This document shows positions 46,740 through 57,985 of a stretch of DNA of 64,000 bases, one piece after another. Source of the DNA: Lucifuga dentata (lineage: Eukaryota > Chordata > Actinopteri > Ophidiiformes > Bythitidae); assembly GCA_014773175.1 (NCBI GenBank), contig VXCM01000921.1:150900-214899 (forward strand), in the 5' to 3' direction. Made by a program: the position numbers and the translations under genes. How positions within the stretch are numbered: position 1 is the first letter of the stretch; each line of letters opens with the position of its first letter. The notes below the pieces were generated by a model that had not been told where the DNA came from, did no database searches, and saw only the letters and a program-made list of their open reading frames with translations.

Positions 46740-46990
46740 ACGCAAAGGGAGCTATTAATACCACAGGAACGGGATGTTCTCGCTTCAGCATCGGGGTCAT
46801 TTGAGGACAAACAATGTGCATTCCCAGACAGTATCATTATGGCGACGTACGCTGCGCTTGACTAAAAGTTTTTAGGAAGATCCATCAACTCCTCATATTT
46901 CACAGAGCTCTCGTACCGTGCGCATCCCCGCGGCCGCACTGCGCGTTGTTCCAGTGTGTACCACGCCCACTCGTGAACCCATTGACTTTA
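46740..46990. other. CpG-rich patch in AT-rich intergenic DNA
   Basis: A locally CpG-dense stretch including GCGACGTACGCTGCGC and CCGCGGCCGCACTGCGCG, unlike the flanking sequence. It may mark an unannotated promoter. A short frame MATYAALD ends inside it, too short to call. Confidence 0.4.
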
Positions 46991-47208
46991 GAGCGCACTC
47001 TGAAAGCTTCCATGTGATGTAACTGGACCTCTGAGCAAACCCTGTGTTTTGAAATTCAACCTCGCTATTTTCCTTTTAATGTCACGTATCTCCAGCACAT
47101 AGAATTAAAATGGATAATCTGCGCGTCTTTATCTAAAGGGCTATCACGGCTATTTAAACTGCAACTAAGGTTTAATACAATCATAAGCAGCTACATCAGT
47201 GAAAGGCG

Positions 47209-47210
<2 letters not shown>

Positions 47211-47245
<35 letters not shown>

Positions 47246-47249
47246 GGGG
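47211..47249. repeat. (GT)n microsatellite ending in a G run
   Basis: About 16 GT units followed by a run of G. Confidence 0.9.
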
Positions 47250-47309
47250 TATCAAATCACATCCTGAATCACAGAAAATGCAGGATTTATGAAAGAAAGG
47301 GTTGAAAAG

Positions 47310-47364
<55 letters not shown>

Positions 47365-47381
47365 ATAATTTCAGTCATAAN

Positions 47382-47432
<51 letters not shown>
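47310..47432. repeat. (ATCT)n microsatellite interrupted by an assembly N
   Basis: Two ATCT tetranucleotide blocks are each followed by the same CATAATTTCAGTCATAA flank and separated by N at 47381. The second block is probably the same locus read twice. Confidence 0.9.
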
Positions 47433-49034
47433 ATAATTTCAGTCATAAAAACACACAGGTAAGTGGCGGCACACACAACAATAGAAACACCATAATGCAA
47501 GCTGATACAACACAACCACCAACATGGCCTTAAAAATCAGCAGCTCAAAAAGCAAAATGTATGATTTATTGTAGTACTGCAATACTGTTGGATTGCAGTA
47601 GACTGCACAGGTGTGCCTGGTAGCCCAGTGTATTATCCATAGCTCATCTTAAAAAAAAAACAAAAAAAATACAGTCATAAAAAAATACATATATACATAC
47701 AGTCTAATCAGACTGCTCAGTAGCTGCTTGAGCTTTCTTCAGGATCAAGGATTTCTGTAGTCAAACTGCTCAAGCCTGTTTCCATGATCAGACCACATTA
47801 CTCTTATTCTCACCTAAAGACATGTCATTTACGTAATGCAGATATTACTATGGCTGAATTTAATTTCAGTTTAACGTCCCAGTGCTCTGTGCAGTCTTGT
47901 TCAGGCAAGTGTATTATATAGGTTTGTTCCTCATTGTTCCTCATGGCTGACATACTGTTTAAGTGTCTCTGTTGAATGGCCTTAGAAAAGAGACCCTCAT
48001 CCTCTGGCATCAGTATTGCGAGTTAATGCAGCGCCTGCGGACTCACAATCCAGCTGAATGGTGTATTTCAGAGTCAGGTCCCCTCAGCAGTGCCTGTGAG
48101 GCACATCCCTCCCCAGTCACTGCACTGATCAATGCATTCTGAATAGGACCACTACTTACCAGCAAATGGTGCCAAAACAAAAGTGTGTCCGCTTCATTTT
48201 GCTCTTTTGAGTTGTATTGTGTGGAACAGACAAAGCCGCTATGGTGGGATGTGAAGGAACAATGCTTGCAGTACACAGCCATGGCTCAGCATCAGCCTAG
48301 GGTCAAGTGAGTGACGTTGATCGTAGTTTGTTTTGGGGTTATGATTATGAACTAAACTCAGACAGTAGTCATGTTCATGCAGACAGTAGTCACGTTCATA
48401 TCATATGACGGCCCTGTTCTCCCTGAGGATGCTCTCTTCTTTCAAATTATGCAGGAGCATTCAACATGTTTTATCAATCAGTGTTGGGTAGCACACTGTT
48501 CTTTGTGGTGGTGCGCCGGGGATGCAGCACCAAGGCGGGGGAGGCAGGCAGGATTAACATACTGGTGAAAAAGGCAGCCTCTGTTATGTGGCTGAACACG
48601 GACAGCCTGGAGGCACAAGCAGAGGAGGATGACGACTCAAGTGAACTCTGTCTTAAACAACCCCTCCCACCCCTGCTATGATGAGCCAATGTAGCGATCC
48701 CCTTTTCAGCCTCCATCTACTTCCTGCAAGGTGCAGCACAGTGCACCTTTAAGTGCTCTTTTGTGCCATCAGACATCAGACTTGACAGTACTCCTCATTT
48801 TCCTTCCAGTCTCAATTTACAAGGGGGTTGAAGAAGGGGGAAGAAGGGTACCTGCACAACATTTACACAAACTATTCTGAACTGCTTTTGTAATCCTTAA
48901 TTCATGCTTCAGTTTGCAGGTTTCCTCATCTGCACATATTTCTGTATAGTTTTGTGCATCTAAAATATGAGTCATCACTACTTAATTGCACATTGTCTTT
49001 ATTGTACACAATTCCTCAACCTGTACAGCTTGTA

Positions 49035-50007
49035 CACTACAGGCCAGAAGTTTGAGGCCACCCCCAGATTAAAAAAAAAAAAAAAAAAAAAAAATCCTCA
49101 ATACACTGTTTGTTTTACAATTTATTGCACAGGAAATGACAAAAAATATATAAATGTAACTAATTAGTTTTCAAGAAGAATTTGTCAACAAGAGCATGTT
49201 ATGTCGCCACTATGGATTAAGAAATGATTTTTAATGAAGGCATGCCCAGTCTATTAGTACACTGGCACTACAGTTATGTTCAAACGCCCCTGCCCAAACT
49301 CCCTTGCTTATGTGTTTTAACATTCTACTCAATAGCCCGCTGTCTGCCTTCTCCCAGATCATTTTGTGATTAACTTGGTACACAGTCTGGTCATGCTATT
49401 GCTCTGCAACCAACCCCATGGTTGGTTGCAGAGCAATAGCATGTAATAGCAATAGCATGAATGAATAGCATTGCTGAACCACCCCCATGGAGAACATGGG
49501 GGGGAGNGGGGGGGGAGGGGGGGGTCAGCAATGCTGTGGGGATGTTTTGGGGGAGAGAGATCTGGAGACTTGGTTCAAGTTAAAAGAATTATGAAGAAAG
49601 AGAATTACCATTCCATTTTTCAAAGACAGACGATTCTATCCAATTTACAAATTATTGGTCAAAATTTCATTCTTCAACAGGACAAAGATCCAATACATTC
49701 ATCAAACTTATGCCAAAATTACATCCATTCAAAAGAGAAGCAAAAGATTTTGAGAATTATGACTTGGTCAGAGGGGGGTTATTTTTATGAAACCAAAGTC
49801 TGAGCCTGAAATGACTTCAAAGTGCTTTTATGTGACAAATTCTTTTTGAAAACTAATTAGTTACATTTATTTTATGTATTTTTTGTCATTTTCTGTGCAA
49901 TAAATTGTAAAACAAACAGTATATGATGACTTTTTTTTTTTTTTTTTTTTNTTTTTTTTTTTTTTTTTTTTAATCTGGAGGTTGCCTCAAACTTCTGGTC
50001 TGTAGTG
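49035..50007 (+). mobile_element. Tc1/mariner element, degenerate, 973 bp, with TA target duplication
   Basis: Ends CACTACAGGCCAGAAGTTTG and its near-perfect reverse complement are flanked by TA (49033-49034, 50008-50009). The inverted repeats extend about 150 bp, apart from poly-A/T runs. The interior frame reads SAMLWGCFGGERSGDLVQV then FILQQDKDPIHSS and ILRIMTWSE, the mid to late part of a Tc1 transposase, with the reading broken by an N at 49507 and G runs. The 5' half of the transposase is missing. Not autonomous. Confidence 0.85.
49392..49443. repeat. Perfect 52-nt hairpin (24-bp arms, 4-nt loop) inside the Tc1/mariner element
   Basis: The left arm begins CATGCTATTGCTCTGCAACC and the right arm is its exact reverse complement; the loop is CCAT. 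It is followed by partial re-copies of AATAGCATG. Confidence 0.9.
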
Positions 50008-51479
50008 TACATTTACACACATAAGAATGTGTATGTTCTGCATATGTCTTTTAAGCAGAATAGGAATAGTTTACTGGAGCACAAATCTGCACATATGGTG
50101 TTTTGAACTACTGAAACCACTGGAAGCAATGCATGATGTAGCCACATGTCCTCATGCTTACTTCATTTCATCTCAAATGTTAACATTAGCACCTCTTGTG
50201 TCTGCTTTTGTTGTGTTTATTAAGTGGTGATATGGATGTCACTAGCTGAATTTCTCCTGCTAGGGTAAGGTTGTCTTGAATCTTGAATTATTTCAGGTGT
50301 AGTGGCATAGAGATGTTGTTCCCTGAAATATAACCCAAACTCTCAAGTAAAGTGATGAGCAAACAGCACATTTTGGATGACAGAAGTTATGTTAGTTAAA
50401 TATTGTGTGTCTAAATGAGGACTTGAAAACTCTCTTTACCCAAAAAGAACACTGTGATCTTTTTTAGCTGAATAAAAGGGGAAAATACAAAGTTCACGCC
50501 AAAATAATCAAAATAATACCTGAGTGTAAAAAAAAAATCTGGATTGTTATTGCGAGCAGCACAGAAAAGCAGGACATGTGATTTTATTTGCACATTTGCC
50601 AGGTAATTGTTTGGGCTTCATTGTTGTCCTGTATGCACGTCTTCTTAACCTCAGACTCTTTGTACAATCAGTCTCATGTTTGTGCCCTTTGTGTTTAATG
50701 GTAATGTTATGACATAATCTTGATGATAAGAACTCAATAACATTGGTGCAGTTGTAACCAGCATATCCAGCCAGACAGCAGCCAAGCCACACAATGTTAC
50801 AACAACATGTAGTTTGGACTTGTTTACCATGTCTCAGCTATGCCTGACTGATTTAAATTGACCTCATATGTTTACTACATGCAAGCATACCTTCACTAGA
50901 ATCATTTTCCCTACAGGAACAAGGAGCAATATCTCACTGAACAAAAGCTTTAGAAGGTAGTGGTTATTGTTGATTTAAATTACCATGTTTACTCTTTGAC
51001 ACCTGTACAGCTTCTTCTGGGTGACTAATTTTCTTTTGTACTATACAGGAGAAAATTACACTTGGCTTCTTCGTCATCATTAGTCATAGGGCCCGACTGT
51101 TGGTGTGTCATCATGTCTGAGTAAGCTATGTAAAAACACAACACAAAAAATGAGAGCCCAAACTACAGCACCATATATACCGAAAATATAATTAAAAATA
51201 ATTAAAATATGTACTTATTTTAAACACTTAATTTCCACTGAGACCAAACTTACTGAGATTTTTCACTACCACAAGGTTAATCTGTATAATTCTCTTATGA
51301 ACTGTTGGTAATTGCTTCAAACACATTTCCAGTAAGACTGGCTTGATGACAGCTCATCACAAAAACATCCTCATACGTTTATGACTCCTGTGATAAGAGT
51401 TTGTTAATTCTTATTTCACAATGACAGAATAGTTTAAATTGGAGGGCATCAGCAACTCAGTAATGTACCGTATAAACGG

Positions 51480-51530
51480 GTTGTATATATTGGGCTTAAA
51501 CATGCATGATGGCCGGTATGGTCCTTTAAG
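51480..51530. mobile_element. Fragment of the same MITE family as in rab8b intron 5
   Basis: TATATTGGGCTTAAACATGC then GATGGCCGGTATGGTCCTTTAAG matches the right end of the 17012-17597 element with a few substitutions. The opposite end was not found, so this is a truncated copy. Confidence 0.65.
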
Positions 51531-53394
51531 AGCCTGGCCCTTGACAGAACAGACCAGGCCTGAATGTTTTAGTGGTCAGGCTCTCATGTGTGCTTATAGA
51601 GGATCTCTCCCATTACAAACACAAGTTGAAGAGGCCAATCAAACCAGTGTTCATGCCTGAGAACTTTGTCAGTGCCAGACAGGACTGTTTAGACACTGTG
51701 ACTGGGGGGTGGATGCTGGGATTTGGAAACATACAAAAGGACTCTTGAATCATCACATTGCTGCAGCCACAAAGAGAGTGAGAGATGTTTCACTGATCTT
51801 TTCCTCTCTAAGGGTTATTTTTAAAGGAAAAATTATAATTTCAACACTCAATGCAATCCCAACGACTCAGATTGCAAAATGGGTTGAAGTCTATTGCTGC
51901 TACCAATTTCCTCAATGTCTCCTTTAGGCTTTTTGTGCTTGACACCCAGGTTGTTCTGATAAGCATATGCAGTTTCATTTCAGCTCTGGGGAGTAACCGT
52001 GTGAAAGAGGAACTACCCTCTTGTCGTGCAGTCGCTAGGAAAGACCGTCAAAGCAGCACATGAAACACAAGAACACTGAGTGAAAGAATATGTAAAATAA
52101 TACAGCCAGATGGCCTTCTGAATGCCACATCGCCTTGCTCATGCTGAACACTGGGAACTTTCTAGTGTGGGCTTTTGTGCACAGTGCTGAAAGTGTGCAT
52201 TCATTCTCACAGGAGAGCATCAGCTGCTGCAGGAAAGCAGGTCTAATCCTGTATCAGCTGAGAGCAAGTTTATTCTTATCCTTATCAAGTGTGCTAAAAT
52301 GGGCTGTTCTTCTTAATTGGGCTTTTAGCTGGATAAGGTAGCAACTAATATGTTGAAATATAAAAGAAACTGATCACTAAATCATGACAAAGAAAGCAGA
52401 AATTTTATGTGCCTAATATGATACAGATTTTACCAATAATGTCCTTCAGTATAATCAGAAGTGTCTGATGGATGGGATTAACTCGCTACAAATCAATAGC
52501 ATCAGCTGGTTTGTTTGCTATCAGGACTTTGTTGCCAGTGACCTGCAGTTTACTGTTTTCCACCTACTGACCTCTGTGAAATTATAAAATTAAAAACAAA
52601 TGAAAGACTGTCTTTTGTGGCTTTAATTTCAGGTTTCTGGAAATTGACATATAGACTGATCAGTGATTAACCTGATTAACCTGACACTGTTATAAAAATG
52701 TCTAATGACAAATATTTTATATCACACATATTTGTAACCATCTTGAATTTTTCCTCCCTTTAATGGTGTCACTTTTTTCTTGCTGGAGGAAAAATTGAAG
52801 AAGAATTGAAGTTGCCCATGGTGGCTGGCTGGCTGGGTCTTTGGCACAGACCACAGTGATGATCAGAGGAGGGTTTGGGGTCACTAAAATAAAGCTGCCA
52901 TCTCCCAAAGAATGTTGAAGTTGATGTCACATTAAATGGATTGTCATCATAAAGCATGTCACCCTCTGAATGCCATTTATAGGTCATTGCTGTGCACATA
53001 TACGGAGGATTTTCTGCTTCTGTTTTAGGTGAACTGATATACCCAAATTGATATTTTGTATAAAAATAACAGGACAATTCATTAACATTAAAATACAGTT
53101 AAAAAATAGATAAATAATTGAAGAATTTATTATCAGATTAGAAGGTAATTTGAACAGCTATAACAAGTACCACAAGTCATATTCCTGTTTCTTTATTTGA
53201 CTTGAATGTAATTAAAAGCCTGTGAGAGGCTGTGAAGAGGAATTATTTTCTCTGTGTGGAATCTCAGCAGGTTTAGCCAATAATTTGGCAGTTGGGAGCA
53301 TTTGGGCTCTTTGCTAAAACCTTCTTCTTGGCCAGAGGCCCTGTGTGTGTGAACGCTCCATGCTGGTGAATAAAATGTAATAAGTATTAAGGAC

Positions 53395-53990
53395 ATACAC
53401 ATTGGTGACAAATTAAAGGAAAAACCAACATAAAGTGTCTTAGTAAGGTATAGGGCCAACATGAGCTACCAAAACAGCTTCAGTGTACCTTGGCATAGAT
53501 TGTACAAATCTGTGGAACTCTACTGAAGGGCTGGAACGCAATTCCTCTAAAAGATAATTCCTGATTTGGTGTGTTGAAGATGGGGCATGGGGGATGGAGA
53601 ACGCTGTGTAATCTAATCAGTCAGTCCAAACTTATTCATGTGTTCATTTGGGTTGAGATCTGGTGACTGTGAAGGCCATAGCATATGATTTACATCATTT
53701 TCATACTCATCAAACTATTCACTGACTCCTCTTGCCCTGCTTGGGGGCATTGTCATCCTGCAGGAGATGATGCATCAGGATAGAAATGTTTCATCATAGG
53801 ATAAAGATAAGCCCTCAGAGTAACTCTGTATTGATTTGCAGTGACTGTTCCATTGCATTGTAAGGGACAAGTGGACCCAAAGCATGCTTGCAGTATGCCC
53901 CCCAAAACATAGGCACTACACAGAAGTGGAAAAAGGTGATATAATGAGTCATCTTTCACATATTCTCAACCACTTAGTGAGTGCATGTGT
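53395..53990 (-). pseudogene. Decayed Tc1-like transposase remnant
   Basis: On the minus strand, in broken frames, WPSQSPDLNPNE (the motif around the third catalytic acid of Tc1/mariner transposases) is followed by FVQSMPRYTEAVL, matching the usual transposase C-terminus. Several stops and frameshifts break it. The plus-strand start GACAAATTAAAGGAAAAACC resembles known mariner-type ends. Confidence 0.65.
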
Positions 53991-54499
53991 GGTGTTCAGG
54001 GACCTGAATGCCTGACCCCTGCAATATCTACTGTTATGCTGTGGGGATATTTTGCTGGCAGGGTTTGTGTTCATTTGGTTTCACAGACTTGTACAATCTG
54101 TGCCAAAGAGCATTGAAGCTGTTCCGGTGGGGCGTGGTGGTCCATCACCTCACTGACACATTTTAGGTTGTAGACTGCAGCCTTCTGTGAAAAAAAAAAA
54201 GGGGNGGGTTAGAGATTAAAATTTAAAAAAAGACTGCTTGTAACCTGCTTGTAATGCATTCTAAATATGTTACAGAATCGTGTCAGTGTGCACGCAGCAG
54301 CCTCTTACATGGTGCAAACATAAATCAAACTACACAATATTCCCACCCATGCACCTTCATATATTTTTAGCCTGATATGTATTTTCACGACAAGCGTCTG
54401 CAATGCATTACCAGTGAGATTCATCATTTGAATGCACGGTGGCAACCTGTGGTGAAACTTTGAAGTAAGTCAGGCTGCATAGTGCATTTAGGGACACGC

Positions 54500-54946
54500 A
54501 GCGTCCAATGAATGAGAGGCTGCGCTGACGGTGCTGCCGAGCGCTGCCGGTCGACACGCCCCCAGCATGGATACAAGCACAGGAACAAGCGCTCACACAC
54601 ACTGTGCAGGGGAGTGTTATAAGCCGCGATGGGAGTCAACACATCCAACTTTGCAGAGTTCCTCTTCCCACCCTCGTTGCACTAAACTAAGACTTTGATT
54701 TTTGTTTTTCTGAGGGGGCTTGTCTGCGTTTTTGTCCGAGGCGTTTCTCTCACAGGATGATACTGGAAAACTGGGTAAAATCATAAAGTCTCAGATGAGA
54801 GCGACCTCCTCCTCCTCCTCACCACCACCACTACCACCACCACCACCAACAAAGGGAACCACGGAACACAACTATTGCTTTTTTACACGCCATCAGTTTA
54901 GTTTTGAATGTCATTAAGAAGCAGAAGAGGTTGTTTCAAAGACAAA
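54500..54946 (+). promoter_or_regulatory. klf13: klf13 promoter and 5'UTR
   Basis: G/C content and CpGs rise sharply from about 54500 (GCTGCCGAGCGCTGCCGG). A CACGCCCCC box lies near 54556, possibly recognised by Sp/KLF factors. A CTCCTCCTC/CACCACCAC tract at about 54808-54850 probably lies in the 5'UTR. The start site cannot be fixed from sequence alone. Confidence 0.5.
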
Positions 54947-55385
54947 ATGGATCACTTTGCAGCAGAGTGCCTTGTTTCTATGTCCAGTCGTGCAATTGTT
55001 CACGCTCCTAAAGGGAATAGGGAGATTAAACCAGAAATCCCATCTCCTTCTAAGAACGGGGAGGACATTAAAGAGCCTTTGGTGAAAGATAACTCCTCTC
55101 TTTTTGTCGTGGCGCGGATTCTGGCGGATTTTAACCAGCAGACTCCCAACAATGTTGCCGAGCAGGCAAAAATAAAGGATGAGAGCATGCCGAACCTCAG
55201 AGATGATGGAAATTCTGCCACACCTACCACCATCTCCGATCCTTCGCTCAAACAAAGAGGCAAAAGATCGAGAGGTCGAATTGAGCAAGAATCACCTCAG
55301 AAAAAGCACAAATGCCACTATTCAGGTTGTGAAAAAGTTTATGGCAAATCATCACACCTCAAAGCCCATCTAAGGACGCACACAG
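54947..55385 (+). CDS. klf13: Krueppel-like factor 13, exon 1 (partial gene)
   Basis: Zinc-finger transcription factor that binds GC/CACCC boxes in the nucleus. Exon 1 encodes 146 codons plus one base and ends at donor ACACAG|GTCAGT. The start is ATG 54947, giving [16 protein letters not shown], the Sin3-binding N-terminal motif shared by KLF9/13/14/16; an upstream in-frame ATG at 54908 would add 13 residues without family support. [14 protein letters not shown] is the second conserved KLF13 motif. [17 protein letters not shown] then [13 protein letters not shown] is the first C2H2 finger, complete. Fingers 2 and 3 are expected in exon 2, outside the window, after an intron of at least 8.6 kb. 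KLF13 is preferred over KLF9 by the DHFAAEC start and by the trpm1 neighbour, as in human TRPM1-KLF13. Confidence 0.94.
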
Positions 55386-56294
55386 GTCAGTTTCATTGGA
55401 TGCAAATGTTTCTTGATGTACTAAACATGCTTTACAGTAGTTTCTCTTGCTTATAAGAATGGATGGGATTATAAAAACTGAGAATACTGCTGAAAAGTGT
55501 GGTTTCTGTTACAGTAAAAGCGGTACTTTCGCGCAGGGGATGACGACTGTTTCGTTGAGTCCTATGTGTTGTAAAATCTGTGGATCCGCCCTGCATGGAA
55601 ATGATCAGCAAACACTGAACACATAGACGCAAAATTGATGCATAGCTTTTATATGCTTTGTTCCTTTAAGATGGATGAACTTTGGAAATGTCATTTTAAT
55701 TTCGGGGGAGGGAGTCGAAAATGGTGCCACTCCCACTCCAGACTTGCGCTTTGTCACGGCATTTTCACTTGCGCTCCTCCGTACAAACCAACACTGCAGC
55801 GCAAATGCAGAGCAAAATTGCACTGATCATATTTCCATCTTTTTGTGCATTTAATTGCAGTAGATTTGGCGGGTTGCAATGCAAACGAAAATAAATCTTC
55901 ATCAGCATGGGGTAATGTGCAGCACAGAATATCCTGGTGGAGACACGCTTTCACCTGCACTACATGGACATGCAAAAAGTTTTCAAAACCAACCCAGTAG
56001 AGGTCATCAAATCACCACTATGTTATAGTTAACCTTCCTATAGCTCCATACCTGCATATCAGCTCTTTGCATTCCGCAGAATAGGCTACTGAGGGGAAAA
56101 GATGTAGATGAGGTTAAATTGGTGGGTTGATAAATGCTGTGGAGTCGCCTGTCTGCCCAAAGCCCTTTGTTGTGATGTGCCACACCCCCACAGACAGACT
56201 GCCAGCTGATCTGGCCAGCAACAGACTCAGCTAGCTGAGCCCAGACTCAGCTGCATCTCCCTCTGCAGCTCACACACTCTGCTCATCCTTCTCG

Positions 56295-56298
<4 letters not shown>

Positions 56299-56349
<51 letters not shown>
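56299..56349. repeat. (CA)n microsatellite
   Basis: About 25 CA dinucleotides. Confidence 0.95.
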
Positions 56350-56350
<1 letters not shown>

Positions 56351-56887
56351 ATCCTGCTGGAAAAAGCAGAGAAACACAACCTGCTGGGAAACACATAGGG
56401 AACATTTGGGAGGCATTTGACCCATCTGTGAGTGATAGAATTAGATCCAACTTTAGTCAGTCCTCTACACCAAATGCAAAATATTGGATATCTCCTTGAA
56501 ACTGCATCAGAAACTGTTTGTGCTTTGCCCTTATCTCAGTTGTATTAAAACAAAAAAAATGTAGCCAGCCTCATATTGATGGCATATGAGATCAGAAACA
56601 CAGAATAGCTAATAAATCCACTAGTGAGTATCACAGACACATTATAGGACTGTTACAGTGGATTATCTTGATAAATAATGTCAATATTCCTAATGAGTCC
56701 AAACTGTTTGTATTTCTAGCCAGTATGATGCCTGCAGTGGTGTGTAGTCATTGATGATATTGTCAAAAATATACACATTGATTTGCCTTATGTATAAATA
56801 TATATAATCAAGTAGTCCATAATAATCAAGTATCAATAGTTAAGTTACTTCCTATAGAAATAAAATGCCTGTATCCACTCCACTGTG

Positions 56888-57310
56888 TTTAAGTGCAGTT
56901 TTATTGTTGTCAGCCCTGCCCTTGTTTCTTGCCTATTAGGGTTTTCCTTTTTCCTGTCTTTCTCTTGGGATACGCTCCATGTCTGGCTTTGCGATTGGTT
57001 TGTGTCCTATAATTTCTTTCTGCTTGGATCGTCAGAGAATGTGAGTCAGCCAAACCTGCATTGCTCCCATAGTCAGTGTGCTTCCTTCAGCCTTACCATG
57101 TGTTTTAGTGCAGTTTTATTGCTGGCTTTCAGTCCTGCCCTTGTCTCTTTCCTATTAAGCTTTTCCCTTTGCTTTTCTTTCTGCTGGGCTACACTCCTGT
57201 GTCTGGCACTATGATTGGTTTGTCTCCCATAAATTTTGATAATGTGGGTGTCTGCGTATTTGATTGGATCGTCACAGAATGTGGGTCATCTGAGTTCAGC
57301 TTCCCAGCCT
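56888..57310. repeat. Degenerate tandem duplication, unit about 210 bp
   Basis: Unit 1 (about 56888-57096) and unit 2 (about 57101-57310) share, in order, AGTGCAGTTTTATTG, CCTGCCCTTGT, CCTATTA-GTTTTCC, GATTGGTTTGT, GGATCGTCA-AGAATGTG and GTCAGCC/CTCAGCC. Confidence 0.7.
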
Positions 57311-57884
57311 CAGTCAATCTTGCAGCTCTTTCAGGGAGCCAGACTCAGTATTTTCCTTCAGCCCATACAAGCAGAGTATAGAGAGAATGGATTCCAGCCG
57401 AAACACTACAATCTAAGTGATTGGTGAACAGTGTGTTAAGGATGCTAAACAAAGAGCCAGGAATCTGGTGTCCTTATTTGACTTCTGTAGCATCCAAAAG
57501 CTTCACTGTCCTAGCTTTTAATATCCTTTATGTCATTAGTCAGTGTAAAAGAAGATGAAATCTGAGCTATAATATATTTGACCATATCTACATAAAAATC
57601 AATGCCATTATTCTGTCAAAATGAACCTGACTGAATAATAATGTTTTGGGAAAGACATCATAATTTTTGTTTCAGAACATTTAATGTTCATGCTTCAACT
57701 TTTGAGTTTGTGTTTAATGTAGTTTGCTGATATTAGTAAGTACTCAATAGCTGCTGTGAAGCAATTTTTGCTATTTATTGCTTGTATAGATGAATAGCAT
57801 AGAAATTAACCTTATCACAGTTTTGTTAGTTTGTTTGTTTGTTTGTTAGGTGGCTTACTCAAAACAGTTATAAATGTATATGTT

Positions 57885-57985
57885 TGATGAAACTTCATGG
57901 AAGGTTGGGGCATGGCCCAGGGAAGAACCCATTAAACTTTGGTGCATATCCAGATCTGGGGTGAATTCAGGAATTAAAGAAAAAA
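57885..57985. repeat. Fragment of a dispersed fish repeat
   Basis: AAACTTCATGGAAGGTTGGG and GAACCCATTAAACTTTGGTG match wording that recurs in teleost non-coding sequence as I recall it. Family not determined. Confidence 0.35.

Larger units (their letters stand above)
37044..54946. other. About 18 kb trpm1-klf13 intergenic region
   Basis: No supported coding gene. The short ORFs are scattered, lack splice context and read as unrelated low-complexity peptides. The region holds the trpm1 promoter side, two adjacent palindromes near 42 kb, a solo LTR, a degenerate dispersed repeat, a CpG-rich patch near 46.8 kb, microsatellites, a 0.97-kb Tc1/mariner element, a MITE end, a decayed Tc1 remnant and the klf13 promoter. 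As both flanking genes are developmental or tissue-specific, enhancers are plausible but none can be called from one sequence. Confidence 0.6.

Noticed and set aside
46677..46865. 62-codon ORF ending MATYAALD as a KLF-like first exon
   Set aside because: Resemblance to KLF N-termini is too short, a stop follows at once, and klf13 has a clear start at 54947.
53753..53959. 68-codon minus-strand ORF as a gene
   Set aside because: Part of a decayed Tc1-like transposase: WPSQSPDLNP occurs nearby in a different, stop-broken frame.
54914..55288. 124-codon and 87-codon minus-strand ORFs
   Set aside because: Antisense shadows of klf13 exon 1.
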